Source: Streptomyces meridianus (GTDB lineage Bacteria > Actinomycetota > Actinomycetes > Streptomycetales > Streptomycetaceae). From it: 64,000 nt of DNA. Below, in pieces: positions 55,852-62,807 of the stretch. Made by a program: the position numbers and the translations under genes. The DNA is taken from assembly GCF_023703325.1 (NCBI RefSeq), contig NZ_JAMQGM010000002.1, forward strand, positions 186,001 to 250,000. The letters run 5' to 3'. The notes beneath the pieces were generated by a model. That model worked only from the letters and a program-made list of their open reading frames with translations, did not search any database and was not told where the DNA came from. Numbering within the stretch: position 1 is the stretch's first letter; every line of letters starts with the position of its first letter.

Positions 55852-56223
55852 ATGGGCCGGTGGCGGGACGGCAGGGCGCGGTTGCACGTCGAGGGGGCGG
55901 GTGCCGCGGAGCGGGTGCCGGTGGAGGTCGCCGCGTCGTACCGGGCACGCACCCGCGGGCTCCTCGGACGGGACGGTGTCGAGGGCGTCCTGATGCTGAC
56001 GCCCGCGGGCAGTGTGCACACCTTCCGGATGCGGTTCCCGATCGATGTCGCCTATCTGGACCGGCACTTCGAGGTCATCGCGGTGCGCACCATGCGGCCG
56101 GGACGTCTCGGTCTGCCGCGGGTCCGTTCCCGCCACGTCCTGGAGTCGGCGGCGGGCGCGATGGACGGCTGGGGGATCCGGCCCGGGGTGCGGGTGCAGG
56201 TGGAGCCGGCCGGAGAGGGCTGA
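55852..56223 (+). CDS. DUF192 protein
   Basis: 123-aa DUF192 domain (TRGLLGRDGVEGVLMLTPAG, then SVHTFRMRFPIDVAYLDRHF), a small beta-rich fold in many bacteria, often secreted. Here no signal peptide is visible. GAGGGGG precedes ATG 55852. Function unknown. Its 3' end was the left boundary of the tandem duplication that follows: the C-terminal VEPAGEG reappears as VEAAGEG at the end of the next gene. Confidence 0.85.
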   Translation: MGRWRDGRARLHVEGAGAAERVPVEVAASYRARTRGLLGRDGVEGVLMLTPAGSVHTFRMRFPIDVAYLDRHFEVIAVRTMRPGRLGLPRVRSRHVLESAAGAMDGWGIRPGVRVQVEPAGEG

Positions 56224-57650
56224 GCGGCCCCGGGGCGGGGCCGGGCATCATGCGCCACCGTCAACAGCACTGCGATACAGGGGAGTTGCACATCCCGCTC
56301 TCTTGCGCGAACCGGCAGCGGGCAGCCACCCCGCCTGGCAGGATTCCCCTCATGTCGAACACACAAGCGATGACCTACCGGCGCGTGGGCATGGTCCTCC
56401 AGGAGATCGGCATGGTCTCCGAGGAGAAGGTGCGCAGCGTCCTGAAGGAGGCAGAGGAGTTCGCTGACGAGGAGATGGAGCACCACGAGGCGGCCGACGC
56501 CCTGGAGGAGTTCGGGGCAGCGGTCTCGGTCCACGCCGACGGCATCGACTCGATTCACTACGCCTACGCGGACCTGCTGACGGACGCCACCGCGGTGGCC
56601 GGCGACCGCGTCACCATCACCGACGTGCGACTCGTCGAGGGCGAGGGGGAACTCGCGAACGGACGTTTCGACACCCTGGAGTTCCGGCGGAACGGCAAGC
56701 CCGTCTCCATCAGCGCCGAGCACTTCGCCGACGACCACTTCAGTCTCGAGACCGCGTGCCAGGCCGTCCTCGCGACGGCAGACGAGGACGACCCCCGCTC
56801 ATGGTGCGAAGTCGGCTTCGAGCGCAAGCAGTACGCCGGCGGCGACACCGTCCTGGTCCTCGCCACGCCCGAGCAGGCGGCGGCGCTGCAGGAGCATCTG
56901 GGCTTCACGTTCCCCCACGGCGTCCGACGGCGCCGGGTGCGGGTGGAGGCGGCCGGAGAGGGCTGAGCGGCCCCGGGGCGGGGCCGGTCATCATGCGCCA
57001 CCGTCAACTTGTCCGGCAGACAGGTGGGTTGCATGTCGCGATCATTGTGCGAACCGGCAGTGGGCAGCCATCTCGCCTGACAGGATCCCCCTCATGTCGA
57101 ACACACAAGCGATGACCTACCGGCGCGTGGGCAGGGTCCTCCAGGAGATCGGCATGGTCTCCGAGGAGAAGGTGCGCAGCGTCCTGAAAGAGGCGGAGAA
57201 CTACGCGGACGAGGAGGTGGACCAGTACGAGGCGGCCTGTGCCCTGGAGGAGTTCGGGGTGGCGGTCTCGGTCCACGCCGACGACATCGATTCGATTCAC
57301 GAGGACTACGCGGCCCTGCTGACGGACGCCCTCGCGGTGGCCGGCGACCGCGTCACCATCACCGACGTGCGGCTCGTCGAGGGCGACGGCGAGCTCGAGA
57401 ACGGACGTTTCGACACCCTGGAGTTCCGGCGGAACGGCAAGCCCGTCTCCATCAGCGCCGAGCACTTCGCCGACGACTACTTCGACCACCAGGCCGCGTG
57501 CGAGGCCATCGACGGGACCGCGGATGCGGACGACCCACGCTCGTGGTGCGAAGTCGACTTCGAGCGCAAGCAGTACGCCGGCTACGACACCGTCCTGGTC
57601 CTCGCCACGCCCGAGCAGGCGGCGGCGCTGCAGGAGCATCTGGGCTTCAC
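56188..57650 (+). repeat. ~742-bp tandem duplication (unit 1 from 56188, unit 2 from 56935)
   Basis: The 3' end of DUF192, the intergenic sequence and the hypothetical gene recur with an offset of 742-743 bp (DUF192 stop 56221 vs 56964; ATG 56352 vs 57094; TTCAC 56904 vs 57646). Copy 1's gene thereby gained a C-terminus copied from DUF192. The copies have diverged, so the event is not recent. Confidence 0.92.
56352..56966 (+). CDS. Unrecognised protein, duplicated family, copy 1 (chimeric C-terminus)
   Basis: 204-aa acidic cytoplasmic protein I do not recognise. It begins MSNTQAMTYRRVGMVLQEIG, has a helical region with VSEEKVRSVLKEAEEFADEE, a beta-rich centre (DRVTITDVRLVEGEGE, RFDTLEFRRNGKPVSIS) and ends GFTFPHGVRRRRVRVEAAGEG. 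The last ~10 residues come from the DUF192 tail by tandem duplication. Upstream CAGGAT lies 7 nt before ATG, close to a leaderless promoter. The second copy follows and is broken by the insertion element. No cysteine or catalytic pattern stands out. Confidence 0.82.
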   Translation: MSNTQAMTYRRVGMVLQEIGMVSEEKVRSVLKEAEEFADEEMEHHEAADALEEFGAAVSVHADGIDSIHYAYADLLTDATAVAGDRVTITDVRLVEGEGELANGRFDTLEFRRNGKPVSISAEHFADDHFSLETACQAVLATADEDDPRSWCEVGFERKQYAGGDTVLVLATPEQAAALQEHLGFTFPHGVRRRRVRVEAAGEG

Positions 57651-57789
57651 CTGGAATCTCCGAGGGTGCCCCGGCCTTCAGGCCGGGGAGGGATCGGACT
57701 CCTGCGAAGCAGGGCAGGGAAAGCCGAATTGCCGTCAGGGGGATTCGGCGTCGGCCGCGGCGGCGTCGCGCTCGACCTCCAGCCGGTAG
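57094..57789 (+). pseudogene. Unrecognised protein, copy 2, interrupted by the TnpB element
   Basis: Paralogue of the preceding gene (MSNTQAMTYRRVGRVLQEIG start). Homology ends at GFT where TTCAC (57646-57650) meets the element's left end; the frame then runs 46 codons into the element and stops at 57789. Without the insertion the sequence would continue GTTCCCCACGATG from 59207. The truncated protein keeps most of the conserved region, so it might still be expressed with a foreign tail. Confidence 0.8.
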
Positions 57790-57893
57790 ACGATCTCGGA
57801 ATTGAGGGACCTGCGGGCGGACCTGGCCTGAGCGGCCAGCCACTCGTGCAGGTCGGCGGGCAGACGGAGCGTGATGCGCTTCTCTTCATCCAT
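57735..57893 (-). CDS. Arc-family ribbon-helix-helix protein of the element
   Basis: 52-aa DNA-binding protein (MDEEKRITLRLPADLHEWLA, then QARSARRSLNSEIVYRLEVE). Arc-type ribbon strand plus two helices. ATG 57893 follows a -10-like TACTCT by 6 nt on the minus strand. It is divergent from tnpB, and a perfect palindrome (TGGTCGACCA, 57918-57927) lies between them. It probably represses both promoters. Confidence 0.75.
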   Translation of the reverse strand: MDEEKRITLRLPADLHEWLAAQARSARRSLNSEIVYRLEVERDAAAADAESP

Positions 57894-57899
57894 GACCCC

Positions 57900-57937
57900 A
57901 GAGTAGTGGGTTTCAAGTGGTCGACCAGTGGTAGAAT
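57900..57937. promoter_or_regulatory. Divergent promoters and operator of the TnpB element
   Basis: Minus-strand -10 TACTCT (57900-57905) for the Arc gene; plus-strand -10 TAGAAT (57932-57937) for tnpB, each 6 nt before its ATG (leaderless). The 10-bp palindrome TGGTCGACCA (57918-57927) lies between. Confidence 0.6.
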
Positions 57938-57943
57938 GACACC

Positions 57944-59167
57944 ATGTCGACACGACCGGCGGTGAATGGGGATACCGGACATGCCCGGTACACCTACCGG
58001 CTCCCCGTGTCGTCGATCGCCCGCACCGCCCTCCTCGCCGAGTGGGCGCGGTGCCGGTGGGTGTGGAACGAATGCGTGGCCATGTCCCGCAAGGACCACG
58101 GCCTGAACAAGGGCGCCACCGAGAAGGCGACGTGCGGCCCAGCACAGCTCGACAAGATGCTGACCGAGGCCCGTCATTCCATGTCGTGGCTGCGTGAGGG
58201 CGCGTCGGTGCCGCAGCAGCAGACCATCCGGGACTACGGCAAGTCCCGCTCCAAGGCGCTGAAGGACATCAAGGACAGGCTTCCGATACGGCGCCGGTCC
58301 GGGATGCCCCGGCCGAAGAAGAAGCGCGAGGCGCTGCCCACGCTCAACCACACCACTCGCGGCTTCCGGCTGAAGGACGGCCGACTGCACCTCGCGGGCG
58401 GCATCGCGTTGACGGTGGTGTGCTCGCGGGAACTCCCGGCCGCACCATCCTCGGTACGCGTGTACCAGGACTCCATCGGCCACTGGTACGCCTCTTTCGT
58501 CGTCGCCACCGAGACCCAGCCGCTTCCCGCGACGGGCCGCATCCTCGGCGTGGACTGGGGCGTCAAGGAGACCGCGACCACCACGAGTGACGCGTACGAC
58601 TTCCCCCACGCCCAGCACGGCAGAACCGCCGCGCAGAAACTCGCCCGCTATCAGCGGATGATGGCCCGGCGTAAGCCGCCCAAGGGCAGGCCCGGGTCGA
58701 AGGGCTACCGGGAAGCGAAGCGGCAGACGGCGAAGCTGCACAAGAAGGTCGCCCGCCAACGGCAGGACACCACCCGCAAGTGGGCCAAGCGCGTGATCCG
58801 TGACCATGACGCCATCGCAGTGGAGGACTTCCGGCCGCGCTTCCTCGCGAAGACCACCATGGCCCGCAAAGCGGCCGACGCGGCGATCGGTGCCACCAAG
58901 ACGGCCCTGATCGAGATGGGCCGCAAGCACGCACGGGATATCCGTCTCGTGCACCCCGCACACACCACCATGGACTGCGCGGCGTGCGGTGCGAGAACCA
59001 AGCACGCACTTCCTCTTTCGGAGCGTACCTACACCTGCACCGCGTGCGGAGTCGTATCCCCTCGGGACAAGAACTCCGCCCGCGTGATGCTGGTCCGGGC
59101 TGGTCTCAACCCGGCTGGTGCCGAGGGCGTAAGACCTGCGGGAGCGCTGCTCCCACAGGCAGCCTGA
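57944..59167 (+). CDS. tnpB: TnpB RNA-guided nuclease (IS605 family)
   Basis: 407-aa TnpB. All catalytic residues are intact: Asp204 in ILGVDWGVKET, Glu294 in IAVEDFRP, Asp375 in SPRDKNSARVM. The zinc ribbon is CAACG (Cys345/348) and CTACG (Cys365/368). The N-terminal recognition region contains the aromatic WARCRWVWNECVAM typical of the family. TnpB cuts DNA next to a TAM under direction of a right-end RNA; the likely TAM is TTCAC. ATG 57944 has its own leaderless-type promoter. Confidence 0.93.
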   Translation: MSTRPAVNGDTGHARYTYRLPVSSIARTALLAEWARCRWVWNECVAMSRKDHGLNKGATEKATCGPAQLDKMLTEARHSMSWLREGASVPQQQTIRDYGKSRSKALKDIKDRLPIRRRSGMPRPKKKREALPTLNHTTRGFRLKDGRLHLAGGIALTVVCSRELPAAPSSVRVYQDSIGHWYASFVVATETQPLPATGRILGVDWGVKETATTTSDAYDFPHAQHGRTAAQKLARYQRMMARRKPPKGRPGSKGYREAKRQTAKLHKKVARQRQDTTRKWAKRVIRDHDAIAVEDFRPRFLAKTTMARKAADAAIGATKTALIEMGRKHARDIRLVHPAHTTMDCAACGARTKHALPLSERTYTCTACGVVSPRDKNSARVMLVRAGLNPAGAEGVRPAGALLPQAA

Positions 59168-59222
59168 GCCAGGAATCCCCTCCCTTCAGGGAAGGGAGGA
59201 TGTCAAGTTCCCCACGATGTCC
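59070..59222 (+). ncRNA. Probable omega RNA (TnpB guide RNA)
   Basis: Approximate extent, inferred from known TnpB systems where the 3' end of tnpB and the right end form the scaffold. Hairpins at 59135-59159 and 59179-59199 precede the element end at 59206. The guide would be the next ~16 nt, beginning GTTCCCCACGATG. The 5' boundary cannot be read from sequence. Confidence 0.5.
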
Positions 59223-59266
59223 GGTTCCGGGCCCGGACGCCAGGTCACGAAGCGGCCCGCAGAGCA

Positions 59267-60061
59267 CTACCGCGACGTGTCCGGGGCGTCCCGCCGGGCG
59301 AGGTATTCCTCGAAGGTGGTGCGGCCGACGGCCCGGTCCGGGACCAGGTTGCCGCCCAGGCGCAGGGCCCGGAAGAACCTGCCGGGCGGCCGGACCGGCA
59401 CTACGCGGCGGCTACGACCGGAGGCCCGGAGAGTCGCCCGGGTGAAGTGGGCGGCGTCGCGGATCTGCGGGCCGCCCATGTCGTCGGCCCGGCCGACGGC
59501 GGGCCCGGTGGCGAGGGCGACGAGCCGCGCGGCGACCTCGTCCACGTCGATCGGCTGGAACCGCACCCCGCCGAGCGTGAGCGCGACGGGCAGCCGGCGC
59601 TGTGCGTCGGTGAGCAGGGCGACGAGGTCGTGGAACTGGGTGGTGCGCAGCACGGACCAGGGCAGGCCGGAAGTCGCGACGAGTCGTTCGGTGTCGAGCT
59701 TGGCCCGGTAGTAGAAGAAGGGCACCCGGTCGATGCCGACGATCGAGATGTGGACGAGATGGGGGCGGCCGGCGGAGCGCAGGACCGCGTCGCTGAGGTT
59801 GCGGGTGATCTGCACGTCCTTGCGGTTGCCGGTGCTCGCGCAGTGGACGATCGCGCTGGTGCCCGTGACGGCCGCGTCGATGCCCTCGCCGGTGTTCAGG
59901 TCGCCGGTGACCCACTCCGCGTCACCGGGGCTGCCGTCGTCGGCGGGCCGCGGGCGGCGGCTGAGGATGCGGGTGCCGTGGCCGCCGGCGAGCAGTTGCC
60001 GGACGACGGCGCGGCCGAGGGTTCCGGTGCCTCCGGTGACGAGAACGGGGCCGTTCATCAT
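59267..60061 (-). CDS. NmrA-like / atypical SDR oxidoreductase
   Basis: 264-aa NAD(P)-binding protein. The Rossmann motif VLVTGGTGTLGRAVVRQLLAGG is at the N-terminus; FYYRAKLDTERLVATSGL holds the YxxxK pair; LPWSVLRTTQFHD is typical of the complex I subunit 9/NmrA-like SDR group. Start ATG 60061 or 60058. The element's right flank lies just beyond its stop. Likely a sugar-nucleotide or flavin reductase-like sensor; function unknown. Confidence 0.88.
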   Translation of the reverse strand: MMNGPVLVTGGTGTLGRAVVRQLLAGGHGTRILSRRPRPADDGSPGDAEWVTGDLNTGEGIDAAVTGTSAIVHCASTGNRKDVQITRNLSDAVLRSAGRPHLVHISIVGIDRVPFFYYRAKLDTERLVATSGLPWSVLRTTQFHDLVALLTDAQRRLPVALTLGGVRFQPIDVDEVAARLVALATGPAVGRADDMGGPQIRDAAHFTRATLRASGRSRRVVPVRPPGRFFRALRLGGNLVPDRAVGRTTFEEYLARRDAPDTSR

Positions 60062-60195
60062 GGTTCGCCTCCCTTCGGGGAGCCTACTCCTCCGTCCCCG
60101 GCGGGGGTTGTCAGCCGCAGGTGCCGCCGGATGACACCGAGGGCGGTTACGGCCGTCCCCTGTTCGGTCGTAACCACCCCCGGTCGTTCATGGTT

Positions 60196-60237
60196 GCCCT
60201 GCCTGGGCCGGGTGGTCCGCCCCGGGGCAGGCAGGGC
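60196..60237. terminator. Terminator of the small membrane-protein gene
   Basis: 10-bp perfect arms (60196-60205 and 60228-60237) directly after the minus-strand stop at 60241, with a GC-rich inner stem. Confidence 0.65.
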
Positions 60238-60240
60238 GGC

Positions 60241-60714
60241 TCAGGTGTCGCGGGCGTCGAGGGCCATGTCGGCGGCCATGCCCGCAACACAGCCGACGAG
60301 GACCGCGAGGCTGGACATCCAGATGCCCTCGGCGACCACGCTCCCCCACAGGTACGCGAGGTTCGCGACCTGCGAGGCCAGCGGGACGGCCAGCGCCGCC
60401 AGCAGGTGCTGCGCCGACGACGTCCGGAACGGTTCGCGGTGCAGCCGGGCTGCGGCCAGCGTCGCCAGCCCCGCCCACAGGGTGGCCGGGAGGTGCAGCA
60501 GGAGCAGCCGCCAGCCGAAGCTCTCCAGCCGCTCCGGGCCGGCCAGGTTCTCGAACAGCACCGTCCCCTGGAGGTAGCCCCCGAGGACGAGGACGACGAT
60601 CGCCGCCGCCCACGACTTCATCAGCGCGAACACGGACGCGCTGCGGCTCTCGTCCTGACGGGAACGGGTGCCCGGGAGGTCGTACCGGGACGCTCCCCTG
60701 CTGCCGAATCCCAT
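60241..60714 (-). CDS. Hypothetical integral membrane protein
   Basis: Up to 157 aa with four hydrophobic segments (SWAAAIVVLVLGGYLQGTVL, RLLLLHLPATLWAGLATLAA, HLLAALAVPLASQVANLAYL, IWMSSLAVLVGCVAGMAADM). Family not recognised. ATG 60714 (MGFGSRGASRYDLPG) is used; an in-frame start at 60747 is possible. A -10-like TAGCGT lies upstream near 60799. The following 60715-61123 region has no further gene. Confidence 0.65.
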   Translation of the reverse strand: MGFGSRGASRYDLPGTRSRQDESRSASVFALMKSWAAAIVVLVLGGYLQGTVLFENLAGPERLESFGWRLLLLHLPATLWAGLATLAAARLHREPFRTSSAQHLLAALAVPLASQVANLAYLWGSVVAEGIWMSSLAVLVGCVAGMAADMALDARDT

Positions 60715-61123
60715 GGTGTGTCCGTCCGTCGTGGCCGTTCGCGCCACGTGCTGCTGTGCGGCGCCGCGAGCGGTCGTCCGTTCCGCTCGGGAAAAACGCT
60801 AGGTGGGAGGGGGTGCGGGCGACATGGGCCCGGGGGCCCACTTCCGGACCCAAGATCTTCGGGCGGTTATGCCCCGGGAATACGACCACCGGCGTGGGGC
60901 TCTTCCGGGAACGGTGGAGTCGGCGTGCCCCGGCTCATTCGCCACCGGCGGCCATGACGGCCCGACAGGCCACCGGTACAGCTCTGTTGACGTACAGTCA
61001 TCGGCCCGGGGCCCGCCGTCGTCCGGACCCGCCCCGCCTGAGCAGCCGGACGACCGCACCGCGTTCGCCTGAGCGCGGGACGGGCGACCGGAAGCAGGTT
61101 CCGGTGCCGTGTGCGACCCCCCG

Positions 61124-61519
61124 TCAGAGGCAGCGGCCGGCGAGGACGCAGAACTCGTTGCCCTCCGGGTCGGTGAGGACGACCCAGCTCTCGTCGTCGC
61201 CCTGGCCGACGTCGGCGTGCCGGGCACCCAGGTCGAGCAGACGACGCACCTCGTCCTCCTGCTCCCGGTCGGTGGGGTTCACGTCGATGTGGAGCCGGTT
61301 CTTGACGGTCTTGCCCTCGGGCACGCGCGCGAACGTCAGCGTCGGGGGCACCGGGCCGAGGCGGTCCCTGCCCTCGGGCACCAGCGGGGAACCGATGGTG
61401 ACGATGCCGTCGCCCTCGTCCTCGTCCCGCACCTCGTAGTCGAGGACCGAGCACCAGAACCGGGCAAGGCCGCGGGGATCGGCGCAGTCGATCGCGAGCT
61501 CGGTGAACTTACTGGTCAT
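61124..61519 (-). CDS. VOC-family (glyoxalase-like) protein
   Basis: 131-aa vicinal-oxygen-chelate protein: FTELAIDCADPRGLARFW, LHIDVNPTDREQEDEVRRLL and VLTDPEGNEFCVL are the metal-binding and fold motifs. ATG 61519 (MTSKFTELAID) begins at the first strand; the frame is open to 61561. Such proteins act as antibiotic-binding or dioxygenase enzymes; substrate unknown. The WYL-domain regulator gene lies upstream on the same strand (183-nt gap). Confidence 0.88.
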   Translation of the reverse strand: MTSKFTELAIDCADPRGLARFWCSVLDYEVRDEDEGDGIVTIGSPLVPEGRDRLGPVPPTLTFARVPEGKTVKNRLHIDVNPTDREQEDEVRRLLDLGARHADVGQGDDESWVVLTDPEGNEFCVLAGRCL

Positions 61520-61701
61520 GCCAGGATCTTCCGGCCCGAGGAGCGGGTCGGCCAAGGCCACACGCCGATCGCCGTGTTCGCCGGCGAGTCAGGCCGGACG
61601 CGCCATGCGTTCATCGCGGGCCTGGGGGGCGCTGCGTTGCCGGTGGCCTTTCGCGGAGCACCGGAACGGGACTTGGCGATGGCCGCCGCCGTCGTACGAG
61701 G

Positions 61702-62646
61702 TCACCGAGCGGGCTCCACCGCCGCCGTGAAGCGGGCCGCCACGGCCGCCACCGCCGCCCGGAGTTCCGGGCCGCTCTCGACCCGGAACCCGAACGGCAT
61801 CCTCGCCAGCCACTTCTGCGCGTACATCTCCGGACTGCTCGTGCTGCCGACCAGCACGCACCCGTCGTCCGACGCCTCCAGTCGTCCCATGGGGGGAGTG
61901 ATCCACCGCGCCACCTCGGGCAGAGGGGCGTCGAACACCACACGGGTGAGGTACTCCCAGCCCGTGCCCAGGTTCTCCTCCAGCACCGCCACCGGGTCGA
62001 GGTCGTCGGGCGGGTCGAACGCGCGGGTCGTCCGGTGGACCGTGCCGATCCGGTCGACCCGGTAGGTGCGGATCGCATCCGCGCGATGCGAGTGGCACAG
62101 GAGGTACCAGCGCCCGTGGCGGAGGACCACCGCCCAGGGGTCCACCTCGCCCTCCGACTCCCTCCCCGACTCGCTCCGGTACGCCACCCGCACGCTCCGC
62201 CGGTCCGCGGACGCCGCGACCAGGGCGCTGATGGTGTCCGGATCGGGCCTGACCGAGTACGGGTCGGGCGCAGCCGAGGCGTGGTCGCGCAGCCGTGCCG
62301 CCTGCCGGCCGACGTTCTCCGGCAGCGCTCGGATGACCTTGCTCAGCGCGTTGCCCACGAGTTCGCCGGCGTCGTCGAGCGCTGCCATGACCAGGCTCAG
62401 TGCCTCGGGTTCGGTGAAGACCACCGGCGGCAGCCGCGTTCCGCGTCCCAGCCGGTACCCGCCGTACGGGCCCCGGGTCGACTCGACCGGGATGCCCGCC
62501 TCCCGGAGGATCCCGATGTACCGGCGCGCGGCCCGCTCCGTGACACCCAGCGACGCGGCGAGCTCGTCCGCGGTCGCGCCGGGTCGGGTCCGGAGGATGT
62601 CCATGGTGCGCAGGGCCCGTGCGGTGGGGCTGAGATCGGTCGGCAC
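61702..62646 (-). CDS. WYL-domain (DeoR/YafY-like) transcriptional regulator
   Basis: 314-aa regulator with an N-terminal winged HTH (TADELAASLGVTERAARRYI) and a WYL domain (DPWAVVLRHGRWYLLCHSHR, with RTYRVDRI), followed by a C-terminal extension. WYL domains bind nucleotides or single-stranded nucleic acid and sense stress. GTG 62646 is preceded by -10 TAATCT at 6 nt, so the mRNA is leaderless. Divergent from the ATP-grasp gene. Confidence 0.9.
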   Translation of the reverse strand: MPTDLSPTARALRTMDILRTRPGATADELAASLGVTERAARRYIGILREAGIPVESTRGPYGGYRLGRGTRLPPVVFTEPEALSLVMAALDDAGELVGNALSKVIRALPENVGRQAARLRDHASAAPDPYSVRPDPDTISALVAASADRRSVRVAYRSESGRESEGEVDPWAVVLRHGRWYLLCHSHRADAIRTYRVDRIGTVHRTTRAFDPPDDLDPVAVLEENLGTGWEYLTRVVFDAPLPEVARWITPPMGRLEASDDGCVLVGSTSSPEMYAQKWLARMPFGFRVESGPELRAAVAAVAARFTAAVEPAR

Positions 62647-62652
62647 ACGAGC

Positions 62653-62724
62653 AGATTAGGCGTCGCCTTCTGTACCGGAAGTGGATTGTCCGGAACCGGC
62701 CTTAGCCTGACGCATCCGATCGGA
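62653..62724. promoter_or_regulatory. Divergent promoter region of the WYL and ATP-grasp genes
   Basis: Minus -10 TAATCT (62653-62658) for the WYL gene. An inverted repeat CCGGA-N9-TCCGG lies near 62674-62692. A plus-strand -10-like TAGCCT is at 62703-62708 and a palindrome TCCGATCGGA at 62715-62724. The dyads are candidate WYL-regulator sites. Confidence 0.45.
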
Positions 62725-62807
62725 CGGCAGCCGCGCCGAAGGCCTGGTGCGACTGTCGGACGCCCCTTGGACGCCCGGTCGTGGTCGGTGCGCCGCCGGG
62801 AGGAAAC

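Larger units (their letters stand above)
57651..59206 (+). mobile_element. IS200/IS605-type element, TnpB only (1556 bp)
   Basis: Boundaries come from comparison with the uninterrupted paralogous site: left flank ends TTCAC, right end reads TCAA before GTTCCCCACG, and copy 1 has TTCAC-GTTCCCCCACG uninterrupted. Left-end hairpin CCCCGGCC-TTCA-GGCCGGGG is at 57669-57688. Right-end hairpin (9-bp stem, AGG loop) is at 59179-59199. There are no terminal inverted repeats or target duplication, as expected of the family. It carries tnpB and an Arc-type gene, but no TnpA transposase, so it cannot move by itself. Confidence 0.9.

Noticed and set aside
59217-59711. Continuation of copy 2's coding region beyond the element
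   Set aside because: The frame stays open but overlaps the SDR gene antisense and does not match copy 1, so its length as coding sequence is not supported.
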